A stretch of 64,000 nucleotides of DNA from Streptomyces sp. NBC_00568 (GTDB lineage: Bacteria; Actinomycetota; Actinomycetes; Streptomycetales; Streptomycetaceae): contig NZ_JAPENW010000001.1 of the NCBI RefSeq assembly GCF_026341855.1, positions 2,719,001-2,783,000 of the forward strand, read 5' to 3'. Below are positions 9,348-17,253 of this stretch, in pieces. Position 1 is the first letter of the stretch; the number at the start of each line of letters is the position of its first letter. The notes below the pieces were generated by a model. It saw only the letters and a list, made by a program, of their open reading frames with translations. It had not been told where the DNA came from and did no database searches. The position numbers and the translations under genes were made by a program.

Positions 9348-10811
9348 TCACGTCCCCGGCGTCCTTCCATCCGAAGGACTCGTTGCACTCCACCTGTCCC
9401 GCGGAACTCCCTCCGTCCCGGACCGAATCGGCCCGCGGCCTCCCTCGCTCCCGTCCCGGAGCAGCCCTCGCAGCCGCTCCCACCCCCGCTCGTACGCGAA
9501 GGCGTCCTCACCCCACCTCAGCGCCGGCACCGTCACCACCAGCCCCGACGGATCGCGTTCCAGCACGTGCACCTCGGCGATCCGGCGCCGTCCGGCCCGG
9601 TCCCGCACGAGATGCAGGACCACGGACAGTGCCGCCGCCAACTGGCTGTGCAGGGCCGCCCGGTCGAGCCCGGCCGCTGTGCCCAGGGCCTCCAGCCGGG
9701 CCGGGACCTGCGCCGCCGCGTTCGCGTGGACCGTGCCGGAGCCGCCTTCATGGCCGGTATTCAGAGCGGCCAGCAACGAGACGACCTCGGGACCGCGCAC
9801 CTCGCCGACCACCAGCCGGTCCGGTCTCATCCGCAGGGCCTGCCGGACGAGATCGTGGAGCGCGACGAGTCCGACGCCCTCCTGGTTGGCCGGCCGCCCT
9901 TCCAGACGCACCACATGCGGATGGTCGGGCCGCAGCTCCGCCGAGTCCTCGGCGAGCACGATCCGCTCCCCGGGACCCACCAGCCCCAGCAACGCGCTCA
10001 GCAAGGTCGTCTTCCCGGAGCCCGTGCCCCCGCTGATGAGGAAGGACAACCGGGCGTCCAGCAGCGCTCTGAGCACCCGGTCCCCGCCGGGCGGCACCGT
10101 CCCTGCCGCAACCAGCTCGTCGAGGGTGAACGCGCGCGGCCGTACGACACGCAGGGAGAGGCAGGTGGAACCGACGGCGACCGGTGGCAGCACCGCGTGC
10201 AGTCGTGTCCCGTCCGGCAGCCGGGCATCCACCCAGGGGCGGGCGTCGTCAAGCCTTCTGCCGGCCACAGCGGCGAGGCGTTGCGCGAGACGTCGTACGG
10301 CTGCCGCGTCCGGAAAGGTCACGGCGGTCAGCTCCAGGCCGCCACCCCGGTCGACCCACACCCGGTCGGGCGCCGACACCAGCACATCGGTCACCGACGG
10401 GTCGGCGAGCAGCGGTTCCAGCGGGCCGCTGCCGACCAGCTCGGAGCGCAACCGCTCGGCCGCGCCGAGGACTTCGGCGTCCCCGAGAACCCGCCCCTGT
10501 TCGCGCAGCGCCTGCGCCACCCGCGCGGGGGTCGGCTCGGAGCCGCTCTCCGCCAGCCATTGCCGCACGCCGTCCAACAGCCCCGCACGTCCGTCCGCCC
10601 CGTCGCCGGGCCCGTCCCACGCCTCCGTTCCTCCGGGCAGGGCGCCTCCTGGGCCGTCCCGTGCGTCCGTCGGGCGGGAGAGGTAGCGCCTTGGTCCGTC
10701 CCGCGCCTCCGTCCACCCGTACGGAGAGCCCTCATGTGTGACCTGAGACCTCGGTCCCGGTCGCCTGCCGAGTGCCCCGGCGGGGTCTGTGCCTGCGGCG
10801 TCCCTGTTCAT
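9348..10811 (-). CDS. tadA: TadA/CpaF-family secretion ATPase
   Basis: This 487-residue hexameric-type secretion ATPase should power assembly of the Tad pilus. It has Walker A ISGGTGSGKTTLL, an Asp box IVLAEDSAEL, Walker B-type RPDRLVVGEVRGPE and the His-box GGSGTVHANAA. The N-terminal ~60 residues are rich in Gly/Asp/Arg and poorly conserved in appearance. The ATG at 10809-10811 overlaps the ssd stop by four bases. The product acts at the inner face of the membrane with TadB and TadC. Confidence 0.92.
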   Translation of the reverse strand: MNRDAAGTDPAGALGRRPGPRSQVTHEGSPYGWTEARDGPRRYLSRPTDARDGPGGALPGGTEAWDGPGDGADGRAGLLDGVRQWLAESGSEPTPARVAQALREQGRVLGDAEVLGAAERLRSELVGSGPLEPLLADPSVTDVLVSAPDRVWVDRGGGLELTAVTFPDAAAVRRLAQRLAAVAGRRLDDARPWVDARLPDGTRLHAVLPPVAVGSTCLSLRVVRPRAFTLDELVAAGTVPPGGDRVLRALLDARLSFLISGGTGSGKTTLLSALLGLVGPGERIVLAEDSAELRPDHPHVVRLEGRPANQEGVGLVALHDLVRQALRMRPDRLVVGEVRGPEVVSLLAALNTGHEGGSGTVHANAAAQVPARLEALGTAAGLDRAALHSQLAAALSVVLHLVRDRAGRRRIAEVHVLERDPSGLVVTVPALRWGEDAFAYERGWERLRGLLRDGSEGGRGPIRSGTEGVPRDRWSATSPSDGRTPGT

Positions 10812-11902
10812 ACGTCCCCTCCTTCGACCGGAACCCGCTGCCAGAAGGCCGCGCAGAACCGGGCCAGAGGCCCCCTCGGCATGCTCCCCGGAGGCGGCCC
10901 GCCGTCCAACGGGAAAGGTTCCGCGGGCACTTCGCCCACCAAGGGCAGGTCGAGCAGGCGGGCGACCTCGCGGTCGTCCAGGCCCGGTGCGTAAGGGCCC
11001 CGCACCACGACCCGTAGATCGCGCAGGACCATGCCGACCGCGGACGCCACCCGCCCGGCCGCCGCGATGGAGCGCAGGTCGGCCGGGACCACCACCAACC
11101 CCATATCGAGCTGGGCGAGGATCTCGGCGACACCCTCGTCGATACGGCGGGGCAGGTCGACGATCACCGCGCCCCCGCGCCGTCTGGCGGCGGCCAGCAC
11201 CGCACGTACCGCCTGCGGAGGAATGGTGACCGCGTCGCTCCGGTCCCAGCTCAGGACCCGCAGCGCGTGCAGTTCGGGCAGGGACTCCTCCAGCGCGCCG
11301 CCGCCGACCCTGCCGCGGGACGCGGCGAACGCCGGCCAGCGCAGGCCCTCGGAAGCCTCTCCGCCCAGGAGTACGTCGAGTCCGCCACCGAGAGGGTCCG
11401 CGTCCACGAGCAGGGTGCGCTTTCCCTCACGCGCCGAGGTGAGGGCGAGCGCGCAGGCCAGCGTGGAGGCCCCGGCCCCACCGCGGCCGCCGAGTACGCC
11501 GACGGTCAGGGCGGGCCGGCCGACTCCTTCGGCCACGTCGGCGATGCGGTCGACAAGCCATTGCTCGCCGTCCGGCAGCACAAGGACGTGGTCGGCGCCG
11601 ATCTCGACAGCGCGCCGCCAGACTCCGGAATCGTCCTGATCCCGGCCGACGAGCACCACTCCCCTTCTCCGCGCGGCCCCACGCACACGCGTTGCGGCGT
11701 CGTCTCCGACGAGGACGAGGGGTGCCGCCTCCCAGCTGCCCCTGCGTTCCGGAATCCCGTGGTGGACCTCGGGGCGTGCTCCCGCCGCCGCGCACAGCCG
11801 CAGCAGGTCGTCCAGGAGGTCGACGTCCTCGGTGACGATCAATGGTCCGCCCTGCCGCCCCTCGGCGGTGGGCGGCCGGTCATGGGTGATGGCTCCCGCC
11901 AC
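10808..11902 (-). CDS. ssd: septum-site-determining protein Ssd (CpaE/MinD-like)
   Basis: This 364-residue protein has an N-terminal receiver-like region and a MinD/ParA-like ATPase domain from about residue 130. The deviant Walker A reads GGRGGAGAST, with alanine where the nucleotide-contacting lysine is expected. Later motifs LLVDADPLGGGLD and VIVDLPRR are ParA/MinD-like. M. tuberculosis Rv3660c (Ssd), which has the same gene context, alters septum formation; CpaE proteins position Tad pili. Here it is the first gene of the Tad operon, so a role in placing the pilus machine or the septum is inferred. About 380 bases upstream hold only the 6C RNA. Confidence 0.85.
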   Translation of the reverse strand: MAGAITHDRPPTAEGRQGGPLIVTEDVDLLDDLLRLCAAAGARPEVHHGIPERRGSWEAAPLVLVGDDAATRVRGAARRRGVVLVGRDQDDSGVWRRAVEIGADHVLVLPDGEQWLVDRIADVAEGVGRPALTVGVLGGRGGAGASTLACALALTSAREGKRTLLVDADPLGGGLDVLLGGEASEGLRWPAFAASRGRVGGGALEESLPELHALRVLSWDRSDAVTIPPQAVRAVLAAARRRGGAVIVDLPRRIDEGVAEILAQLDMGLVVVPADLRSIAAAGRVASAVGMVLRDLRVVVRGPYAPGLDDREVARLLDLPLVGEVPAEPFPLDGGPPPGSMPRGPLARFCAAFWQRVPVEGGDV

Positions 11903-12282
11903 GATCTCCAGCCCCCTTCGCTGCTTCCTGCGCGGGGCCCTCCAGGACCCCGCGATTCCCGCTCATGCGGAGATCCGGCAAGCGGCCTCCATATGAACGG
12001 CCGATACGAACCGGCCAAACGCGTCCGACAAACGGAACCGGCCATGAACTGGCCGCGAACGGGGCGCGTGGGAATCACCGTGCAGCGATCCCGGAAATCG
12101 TGTGGATCTTGGTCGAAAACTGTGGACAACTCAGCGGCTGTGAATATCGCCTTCACCCCTACCGGTGAGCGCTCAACGACTTCCGCAGAGCATCCCAACG
12201 GCTACGCACAGTGACGAATCGCGAGTGCGCGAAGAGGGCGGAATCAACGGTGCCGAGAAGGCTCCGGGGCCGCGCAGAAGAG

Positions 12283-12395
12283 GGGAAAACCCATCCGGAC
12301 ATGCGACGACCCCCGCCGGGGGGGAGAGCGGGGGTCGTCCCCACGGCCGACTCGGGGGGGGAGGAGTCGGACCGGGTTAGCACGGTCGCGAACGA
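12283..12395 (-). ncRNA. 6C small RNA (actinobacterial 6C family)
   Basis: Read on the minus strand, two stem-loops carry C-rich loops. The first stem pairs 12364-12370 with 12347-12353 around a loop with eight cytosines. The second is a perfect 12-bp stem (12328-12339 with 12305-12316) around a loop with seven. A UUUU tract follows near 12290, suggesting the end. Two hairpins with six or more loop cytosines define the 6C family, and in mycobacteria the same RNA (B11) lies between the ssd and HAD genes, exactly as here. The ends are estimates. The rest of 11903-12473 holds no gene. Confidence 0.88.
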
Positions 12396-12473
12396 TCCGT
12401 GACTTCCATGGTGTACCCGAGAGCCCTCTCAGGCAAACCCACGCGCCTCACCTTACGCCGAATGGTGGGCCCT

Positions 12474-13307
12474 ATGCTCAACCTCGTGGAAAACCACTCC
12501 TTGCCTCGTACAGCAGCCTTCTTTGACCTGGACAAGACGGTCATTGCGAAGTCGAGCACGCTCACCTTCAGCAAGTCGTTCTACCAAGGCGGGCTGATCA
12601 ACCGCAGGGCGGCCTTGCGCACTGCATACATCCAGTTCGTGTTCCTGGCGGGCGGCGCCGACCACGACCAGATGGAGCGGATGCGCAAGTACCTGTCCGC
12701 GATGTGCCGCGGCTGGAACGTCCAGCAGGTCAAGGAGATCGTCGCCGAGACACTGCACGACCTCATCGACCCGATCATCTACGACGAGGCCGCGTCGCTC
12801 ATCGAGCAGCACCACAAGGCCGGCCGCGACGTCGTGATCGTGTCCACGTCGGGTGCCGAGGTGGTCGAGCCGATCGGCGAACTGCTAGGCGCGGACCGTG
12901 TGGTGGCGACCCGCCTGGTCGTCGGCGAGGACGGCTGCTTCACCGGCGAGGTGGAGTACTACGCCTATGGACCGACGAAGGCCGAAGCGATCAAGGAGCT
13001 GGCCGCGTCCGAGGGCTACGACCTCCCCCGCTGCTACGCCTACAGCGACTCGGCGACCGATCTGCCGATGCTGGAGTCCGTCGGGCATCCGCACGCGGTG
13101 AATCCGGACCGCACACTGCGCCGCGAGGCGGTCGCCCGCGCGTGGCCCATCCTGGACTTCCACCGTCCGGTCCGGCTGAAGCAGCGGCTGCCGGCCCTGT
13201 CCGTGCCTCCTCGGCCCGCACTGGTCGCGGCGGCCGCGATAGGAGCGGCGGCGGCTACGGCGGGGCTCGTCTGGTACGCCAGCCGGCGCCGCGCGTCGGT
13301 CGCGTGA
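12474..13307 (+). CDS. HAD-IB family phosphatase (SerB-like, membrane-tailed)
   Basis: This HAD-superfamily hydrolase of 277 residues has motif I FFDLDKTVIAKSST (DxDxT), motif II VIVSTSG, and motif III/IV in YAYSDSATDLPMLE. The C-terminus ends with one hydrophobic helix (AAAIGAAAATAGLVWY) and a basic tail, so the protein may be membrane-anchored. The family removes phosphate from small molecules, often phosphoserine or phospholipid-like substrates; the substrate here is unknown. Start at 12474 (MLNLVENHSLPRTAAFFD) is preferred over the upstream ATG at 12399, which would overlap the 6C promoter region. GTG at 12486 is another option. Confidence 0.85.
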   Translation: MLNLVENHSLPRTAAFFDLDKTVIAKSSTLTFSKSFYQGGLINRRAALRTAYIQFVFLAGGADHDQMERMRKYLSAMCRGWNVQQVKEIVAETLHDLIDPIIYDEAASLIEQHHKAGRDVVIVSTSGAEVVEPIGELLGADRVVATRLVVGEDGCFTGEVEYYAYGPTKAEAIKELAASEGYDLPRCYAYSDSATDLPMLESVGHPHAVNPDRTLRREAVARAWPILDFHRPVRLKQRLPALSVPPRPALVAAAAIGAAAATAGLVWYASRRRASVA

Positions 13308-13618
13308 GCCGTCACGCGTACGCGTGCGGCATATTAATGTCTATTACTCACCCTTTTGAACCTAAAAGTAAAGAAGTGCGGCCAGGGGTTCCGCTTCCTC
13401 CGGACCTGGAGTACAAAGGGTTTAACGGCCCGCGAGACCAAGGACATCCGAGAGGATCACCTTCAAACGCAACCCGGCCCCACGGACCGAGCATGAACAT
13501 CGAGCACCCACGCGACGTCGACCCGTCGATTACGGGCCAGCCGCACCAGGTAACGGGCAGAAGTTCCCGACCTGATGGGCAAATATCGAGGACGCTTGGT
13601 AACCCGGTGAACGTGCCA
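13308..13618. other. gene-free interval with unusual A/T-rich start; possible ncRNA
   Basis: No credible coding gene lies here. The first 80 bases (13330-13410) are much richer in A and T than the surroundings, with an ATG frame whose codons end mostly in A or T, unlike Streptomyces genes. The interval ends in a strong hairpin. A small RNA or a long 5' leader is possible, but nothing in the sequence proves it. Confidence 0.3.
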
Positions 13619-13646
13619 GCGGCGGTACGAGAACTCGTACCGCCGC
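13619..13646. terminator. strong bidirectional hairpin
   Basis: A 12-bp perfect inverted repeat (GCGGCGGTACGA and its complement) closes a four-base GAAC loop. It lies 28 bases beyond the stop of the minus-strand Fic-like gene and after the interval downstream of the HAD gene. It is followed on the plus strand by ATCCCTTTT. It can terminate both converging transcripts. Confidence 0.7.
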
Positions 13647-13674
13647 ATCCCTTTTCCGGGGAGTCGGGCGCCCG

Positions 13675-14499
13675 CTACGCGGCGCCGCGCTGGAGCGCCT
13701 CGCAGACCGCGGCGGACTCCCTGACACCCAGCTCGACAGCCCTGCCGCAGTGGGCGATCCAGGCGGCCATGCCCTCCGGGGTTCCGGAGACGTAGCCGTC
13801 CAGTGCCGCGAGGTAGGCCGCACGGCCGAGTTCCGCGTGGCCGACCTCCGCCGGACAGATGGACTTCGGGTCCAGGCCGCTGCCGATCAGGACGATGCGT
13901 TCCGCAGCGCGCGCGACCAGGCCGTTGTGGGAGGTGAAGGGGCGCAGGGCGATCAGTTCACCGTGGACGACGGCCGCCGTGACCAGGGCGGGGGCCGAGC
14001 CGCCCGCGATGATGAGCTGCGAAAGACCTTCCAGACGACCGGCGACCTCGTTCGCGTCGGGAAGCGGCAGCTCCACCAGAGGCTCGTCCACCTGCTCCCC
14101 GTTCTGCCGCGGCCGGCCGACCTCGTCACCCTGATCGGCCGCCGCCACCAGGTGCAGCCTGGCCAGCACACGCAGGGGCGACTGCCGCCAGATGGACAGA
14201 AGTTGACCCGCCTCCGAGGTCAGCCGCAGGGCGGCGCCGACCGTGCGGCCCTCGTCGTCCGCGCTGAAGTCGGTACGCCGGCGCACCTCTTCGAGGGCCC
14301 AGTCGGCACCGGACAGCGCCGCGGAACCGCGGGCCCCGCGCAGCGCCGCCTCGGACGTGATCTCGTTGCCGCGACGCCGCATGATCCGGTGCCCGTAGAC
14401 GCGGTCCACGGCCTTGCGGACGGATTCCACGGATTCGGCCACCCCGGGAAGCGAACCCAGGACCGCGAGCGGGTCGGCGGTCGCACCTGTCGTACTCAT
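13675..14499 (-). CDS. Fic-domain-like protein with degenerate motif (often annotated oxidoreductase)
   Basis: This 274-residue, mostly helical protein has a segment at RPFTSHNGLVARAAERI that lines up with the Fic motif HPFxxGNGRxxR. The catalytic His is replaced by Arg, the second Gly of GNGR is present as NG, and the Arg is shifted. Fic proteins transfer AMP or other groups; this copy may be inactive or have another chemistry. Streptomyces databases often call such proteins oxidoreductase without support. The start MSTTGATADP at 14499 is chosen over the upstream M at 14568; its start codon sits inside a perfect palindrome, suggesting transcription or translation is blocked by a regulator there. 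Confidence 0.6.
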   Translation of the reverse strand: MSTTGATADPLAVLGSLPGVAESVESVRKAVDRVYGHRIMRRRGNEITSEAALRGARGSAALSGADWALEEVRRRTDFSADDEGRTVGAALRLTSEAGQLLSIWRQSPLRVLARLHLVAAADQGDEVGRPRQNGEQVDEPLVELPLPDANEVAGRLEGLSQLIIAGGSAPALVTAAVVHGELIALRPFTSHNGLVARAAERIVLIGSGLDPKSICPAEVGHAELGRAAYLAALDGYVSGTPEGMAAWIAHCGRAVELGVRESAAVCEALQRGAA

Positions 14500-14509
14500 G
14501 AGTACGACA
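14488..14509. promoter_or_regulatory. perfect 22-bp palindrome (putative operator)
   Basis: The half-site TGTCGTACTCA is followed directly by its exact complement. It covers the start codon of the minus-strand Fic-like gene and lies about 90 bases before the start of the divergent ATPase gene. Perfect dyads of this length are typical binding sites for dimeric regulators. The regulator is unknown. Confidence 0.6.
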
Positions 14510-14600
14510 TTACGCACCCAGAGACCACACCCCACGAAGGAGTGGTCTTCTTCACGCGCCGCGAGCACCCAGAGCTACAGTCGCACTACGCTTGGTGAAC

Positions 14601-15581
14601 ATGAAAATTGCTTTCGTTGGGAAGGGCGGCAGCGGCAAGACCACGCTGTCGTCGCTCTTCATCCGCCACCTCGCCGCCTCAGGGGCGCCGGTCGTCGCCA
14701 TGGACGCCGACATCAACCAGCACCTGGGGGCCGCGCTCGGGCTCGAAGAGACGGAGGCCGCCGCGCTGCCCGCCATGGGCGAGCGGCTGCCGCTCATCAA
14801 GGACTACCTCCGCGGTTCCAATCCACGCATCACGTCCGCCGAGACGATGATCAAGACGACCCCGCCCGGTGCGGGCTCACGGCTGCTGCGCGTCGATGAG
14901 GCCAATCCGGTGTACGACGCCTGCGCCCGGCCGGTGGAACTCGACGGCGGCGCCGTCCGTTTGATGGTCACCGGCCCGTTCACCGAGGCCGACCTGGGAG
15001 TGGCTTGCTACCACTCCAAGACCGGTGCGGTGGAGCTCTGCCTGAACCATCTCGTCGACGGCCCGGGCGAGTACGTCGTCGTCGACATGACGGCGGGTTC
15101 CGATTCCTTCGCGTCCGGCTTGTTCACCCGCTTCGACATCACGTTCCTCGTCGCCGAACCGACCCGGAAGGGAGTCTCCGTCTATCGCCAGTACAAGGGG
15201 TACGCCCGCGACTTCGGCGTCGCCCTGAAGGTCGTCGGCAACAAGGTGCAGGGCCAGGACGACATCGACTTCCTGCGAGCGGAGGTCGGTGACGACCTCC
15301 TCGTGACGGTCGGGCACTCGGACTGGGTGCGCGCCATGGAGAAGGGCCGCCCGCCCCGGTTCGAGCTCCTGGAGGAGGTCAACCGGCGTTCGCTGCACGC
15401 CTTGCGGACCGCCGCCGACGCCACGTACGAACTGCGCGACTGGGAGCGGTACACGAGCCAGATGGTGCAGTTCCACCTGAAGAACGCAACCAGTTGGGGC
15501 AACGCCAAGACCGGGGCGGACCTCGCGGAACAGGTCGACCCCGGTTTCGTGCTCGGCGAGAGTCCGATGGCAGCGGCCTGA
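14601..15581 (+). CDS. P-loop ATP-binding protein (CooC/MinD-like)
   Basis: This 326-residue ATPase of the SIMIBI class starts MKIAFVGKGGSGKTTLSSLF, with a deviant Walker A that has the signature lysine of the ParA/CooC/ArsA group. It also has VVAMDADINQH (switch) and VVVDMTAGSD (Walker B). The family includes nickel-insertion and carbon monoxide dehydrogenase accessory ATPases as well as MinD relatives; no partner metalloenzyme is nearby, so the role is unknown. The ATG at 14601 was chosen because the beta strand and P-loop begin immediately; an ATG at 14592 is possible. It is divergent from the Fic-like gene. Confidence 0.8.
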   Translation: MKIAFVGKGGSGKTTLSSLFIRHLAASGAPVVAMDADINQHLGAALGLEETEAAALPAMGERLPLIKDYLRGSNPRITSAETMIKTTPPGAGSRLLRVDEANPVYDACARPVELDGGAVRLMVTGPFTEADLGVACYHSKTGAVELCLNHLVDGPGEYVVVDMTAGSDSFASGLFTRFDITFLVAEPTRKGVSVYRQYKGYARDFGVALKVVGNKVQGQDDIDFLRAEVGDDLLVTVGHSDWVRAMEKGRPPRFELLEEVNRRSLHALRTAADATYELRDWERYTSQMVQFHLKNATSWGNAKTGADLAEQVDPGFVLGESPMAAA

Positions 15582-15640
15582 GCGGCCGGCCGGCCCGAAG
15601 CGTCACTACGGCATGAGCGACAGGCCGGCCCGGGGCGCCG

Positions 15641-16915
15641 CTACGGTTTGGCCGCCGGCGCCCCGGGGACGCCCTTCGGGGCGGGGGCCGGGCGGCCCGA
15701 GAGGAAGGACGCCCAGCCCTGCTTCGGCGCCTCACCGACCTGGAGGCCGCGGAGCTTGGCGAGGGTGACCGGGTCCTGGGCGTCGAGCCAGTCGGCGAGC
15801 TGCCTGAAGGAGACACAGCGCACGTCGGTCTTGGTGCAGACGCGTTCGACGACCTCGTCGACGGCACGCATGTAGTTGCCGCCGTTCCAGGACTCGAAGT
15901 GGTTCCCGATGATCAGGGGAGCGCGGTTGCCGTCGTAGGCGCGGCCGAAGCCCCTGAGCAGGCCGTCACGCATCTGGTCCCCCCAGTACCGCTGCTTACC
16001 GGGGTCGCCCTGGGTCTGGGTGCCCGACTGGTTGACCATGAAGTTGTAGTCCATGGTGAGCTGCTCATAGGAGTGCCCGGGGAAGGGCACAAGCTGCATC
16101 GACAGGTCCCACAGGCCCCTCTCCTTCTTCGGCCAGAGCTGGTCGTTGACGCCGCTGGTGTCGTAGCGGAAGCCCAGCTGGTGGGCCGCCTTCATGAAGT
16201 TCTGCCGGCCCTCCAGACAGGGGGTGCGGGCACCGATGAGTTCCTTGTCGTAGTCGAAGGGCAGTGATGCCGCCCCCGTCAGGCCCGCGTTGGTCTTCCA
16301 GGACTTCACGAACGACTTCGCCTGGGCGATCTCGCTCTTCCAGTCCGCGACCGACCACTGGCCGACCCCGCCCTCCGTACCGCAGAAGTGGCCGTTGAAG
16401 TGCGTACCGATCTCGTTGCCCTCGAGCCACGCGCCACGCAACTGCTTCACGGTGTCACGGATGCCCTGCTCGTCGTTGAAACCGATCTCCGAGCTGCCGG
16501 GCGTGTGCTGCGGCGGCCGGTACAGGTCGCGCTTGTCCTCCGGCAGCATGTACACGCCGCTCAGGAAGTACGTCATCGTCGCCTTGTTGGCCTTGGAGAG
16601 CTTCCGGAAGTGGGAGAAGAGCTTCTGGCTGTCCTCGCCGGCGCCGTCCCAGGAGAAGACCACGAACTGCGGGGGCTTCTGACCGGGCTTCAGCCGTTCG
16701 GGCCGGGGCAGATGTGGCTGCGCCCCGGTGTACGAGGTGGAACCGTCACCGATCAGGCGGACCGCGGCCCTGGGTGCCGCAGGGGCCCCCGCCGCCTTCT
16801 TCGCACCGTGCGCGCCTTCCTGAGCAGCGGTGGTACCGCCCGCGCAACCGGCGAGCGCGGTGGCGCAGGCCGCTGCGAGTGCTACACCCGCGGCGATCCT
16901 CTGGGTGGCGGCCAT
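15641..16915 (-). CDS. polysaccharide-deacetylase-like lipoprotein
   Basis: This 424-residue exported protein has a signal peptide with lipobox LAGC at residues ~21-24, so it should be lipid-anchored outside the membrane. The NodB-like fold is suggested by FSWDGAGEDSQ (catalytic Asp region) and EIGTHFNGHFCG, where two histidines three apart would bind the metal. A conserved-looking NHFESWNGG lies near the end. The low-complexity linker (residues 30-50) and the Pro/Ala/Gly-rich tail are disordered. A cell-wall or secreted polysaccharide substrate is inferred. The short interval 15582-15640, between converging genes, has GGCCGG repeats able to form a hairpin. Confidence 0.8.
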   Translation of the reverse strand: MAATQRIAAGVALAAACATALAGCAGGTTAAQEGAHGAKKAAGAPAAPRAAVRLIGDGSTSYTGAQPHLPRPERLKPGQKPPQFVVFSWDGAGEDSQKLFSHFRKLSKANKATMTYFLSGVYMLPEDKRDLYRPPQHTPGSSEIGFNDEQGIRDTVKQLRGAWLEGNEIGTHFNGHFCGTEGGVGQWSVADWKSEIAQAKSFVKSWKTNAGLTGAASLPFDYDKELIGARTPCLEGRQNFMKAAHQLGFRYDTSGVNDQLWPKKERGLWDLSMQLVPFPGHSYEQLTMDYNFMVNQSGTQTQGDPGKQRYWGDQMRDGLLRGFGRAYDGNRAPLIIGNHFESWNGGNYMRAVDEVVERVCTKTDVRCVSFRQLADWLDAQDPVTLAKLRGLQVGEAPKQGWASFLSGRPAPAPKGVPGAPAAKP

Positions 16916-17253
16916 TTTCCGCCCTCCTTTTTCTCGGTCGGGTCAACGCCGATCAGGGCGCTGTCGCGGTTATGTACGGCTATGTACCGACAGCGCCGTC
17001 AAGGTTTCACGGGACCGAGAAGTAATAAGTACGACAAGCCGATCAAAAGCCCACTTCACCCCAAGGGGTGATTCAATGCCCCATTTGCTCCTATATTCGG
17101 CATGAACCCTTTACCCTGCATTACGATCCGTTTACCGAGCGTTGAAAATCCCGCCGCTGCACGCCGTGACCCACGGCCGCGACCCGCCCCCCGCCGATGT
17201 GGACGGGGGACCACCTGTTCCGCGACCGCGCTGCCCCGGAGGAGACGGGAACC

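Noticed and set aside
7785..10994. 1069-codon open frame on the plus strand
   Set aside because: It is antisense to tadC, tadB and tadA, which have full family motifs. The Pro/Arg-rich product is the usual high-GC shadow.
13338..13795. plus-strand frame beginning MSITHPFEPKSKE
   Set aside because: A/T-ending codons at the start are unlike Streptomyces, and it runs antisense through the hairpin into the Fic-like gene.
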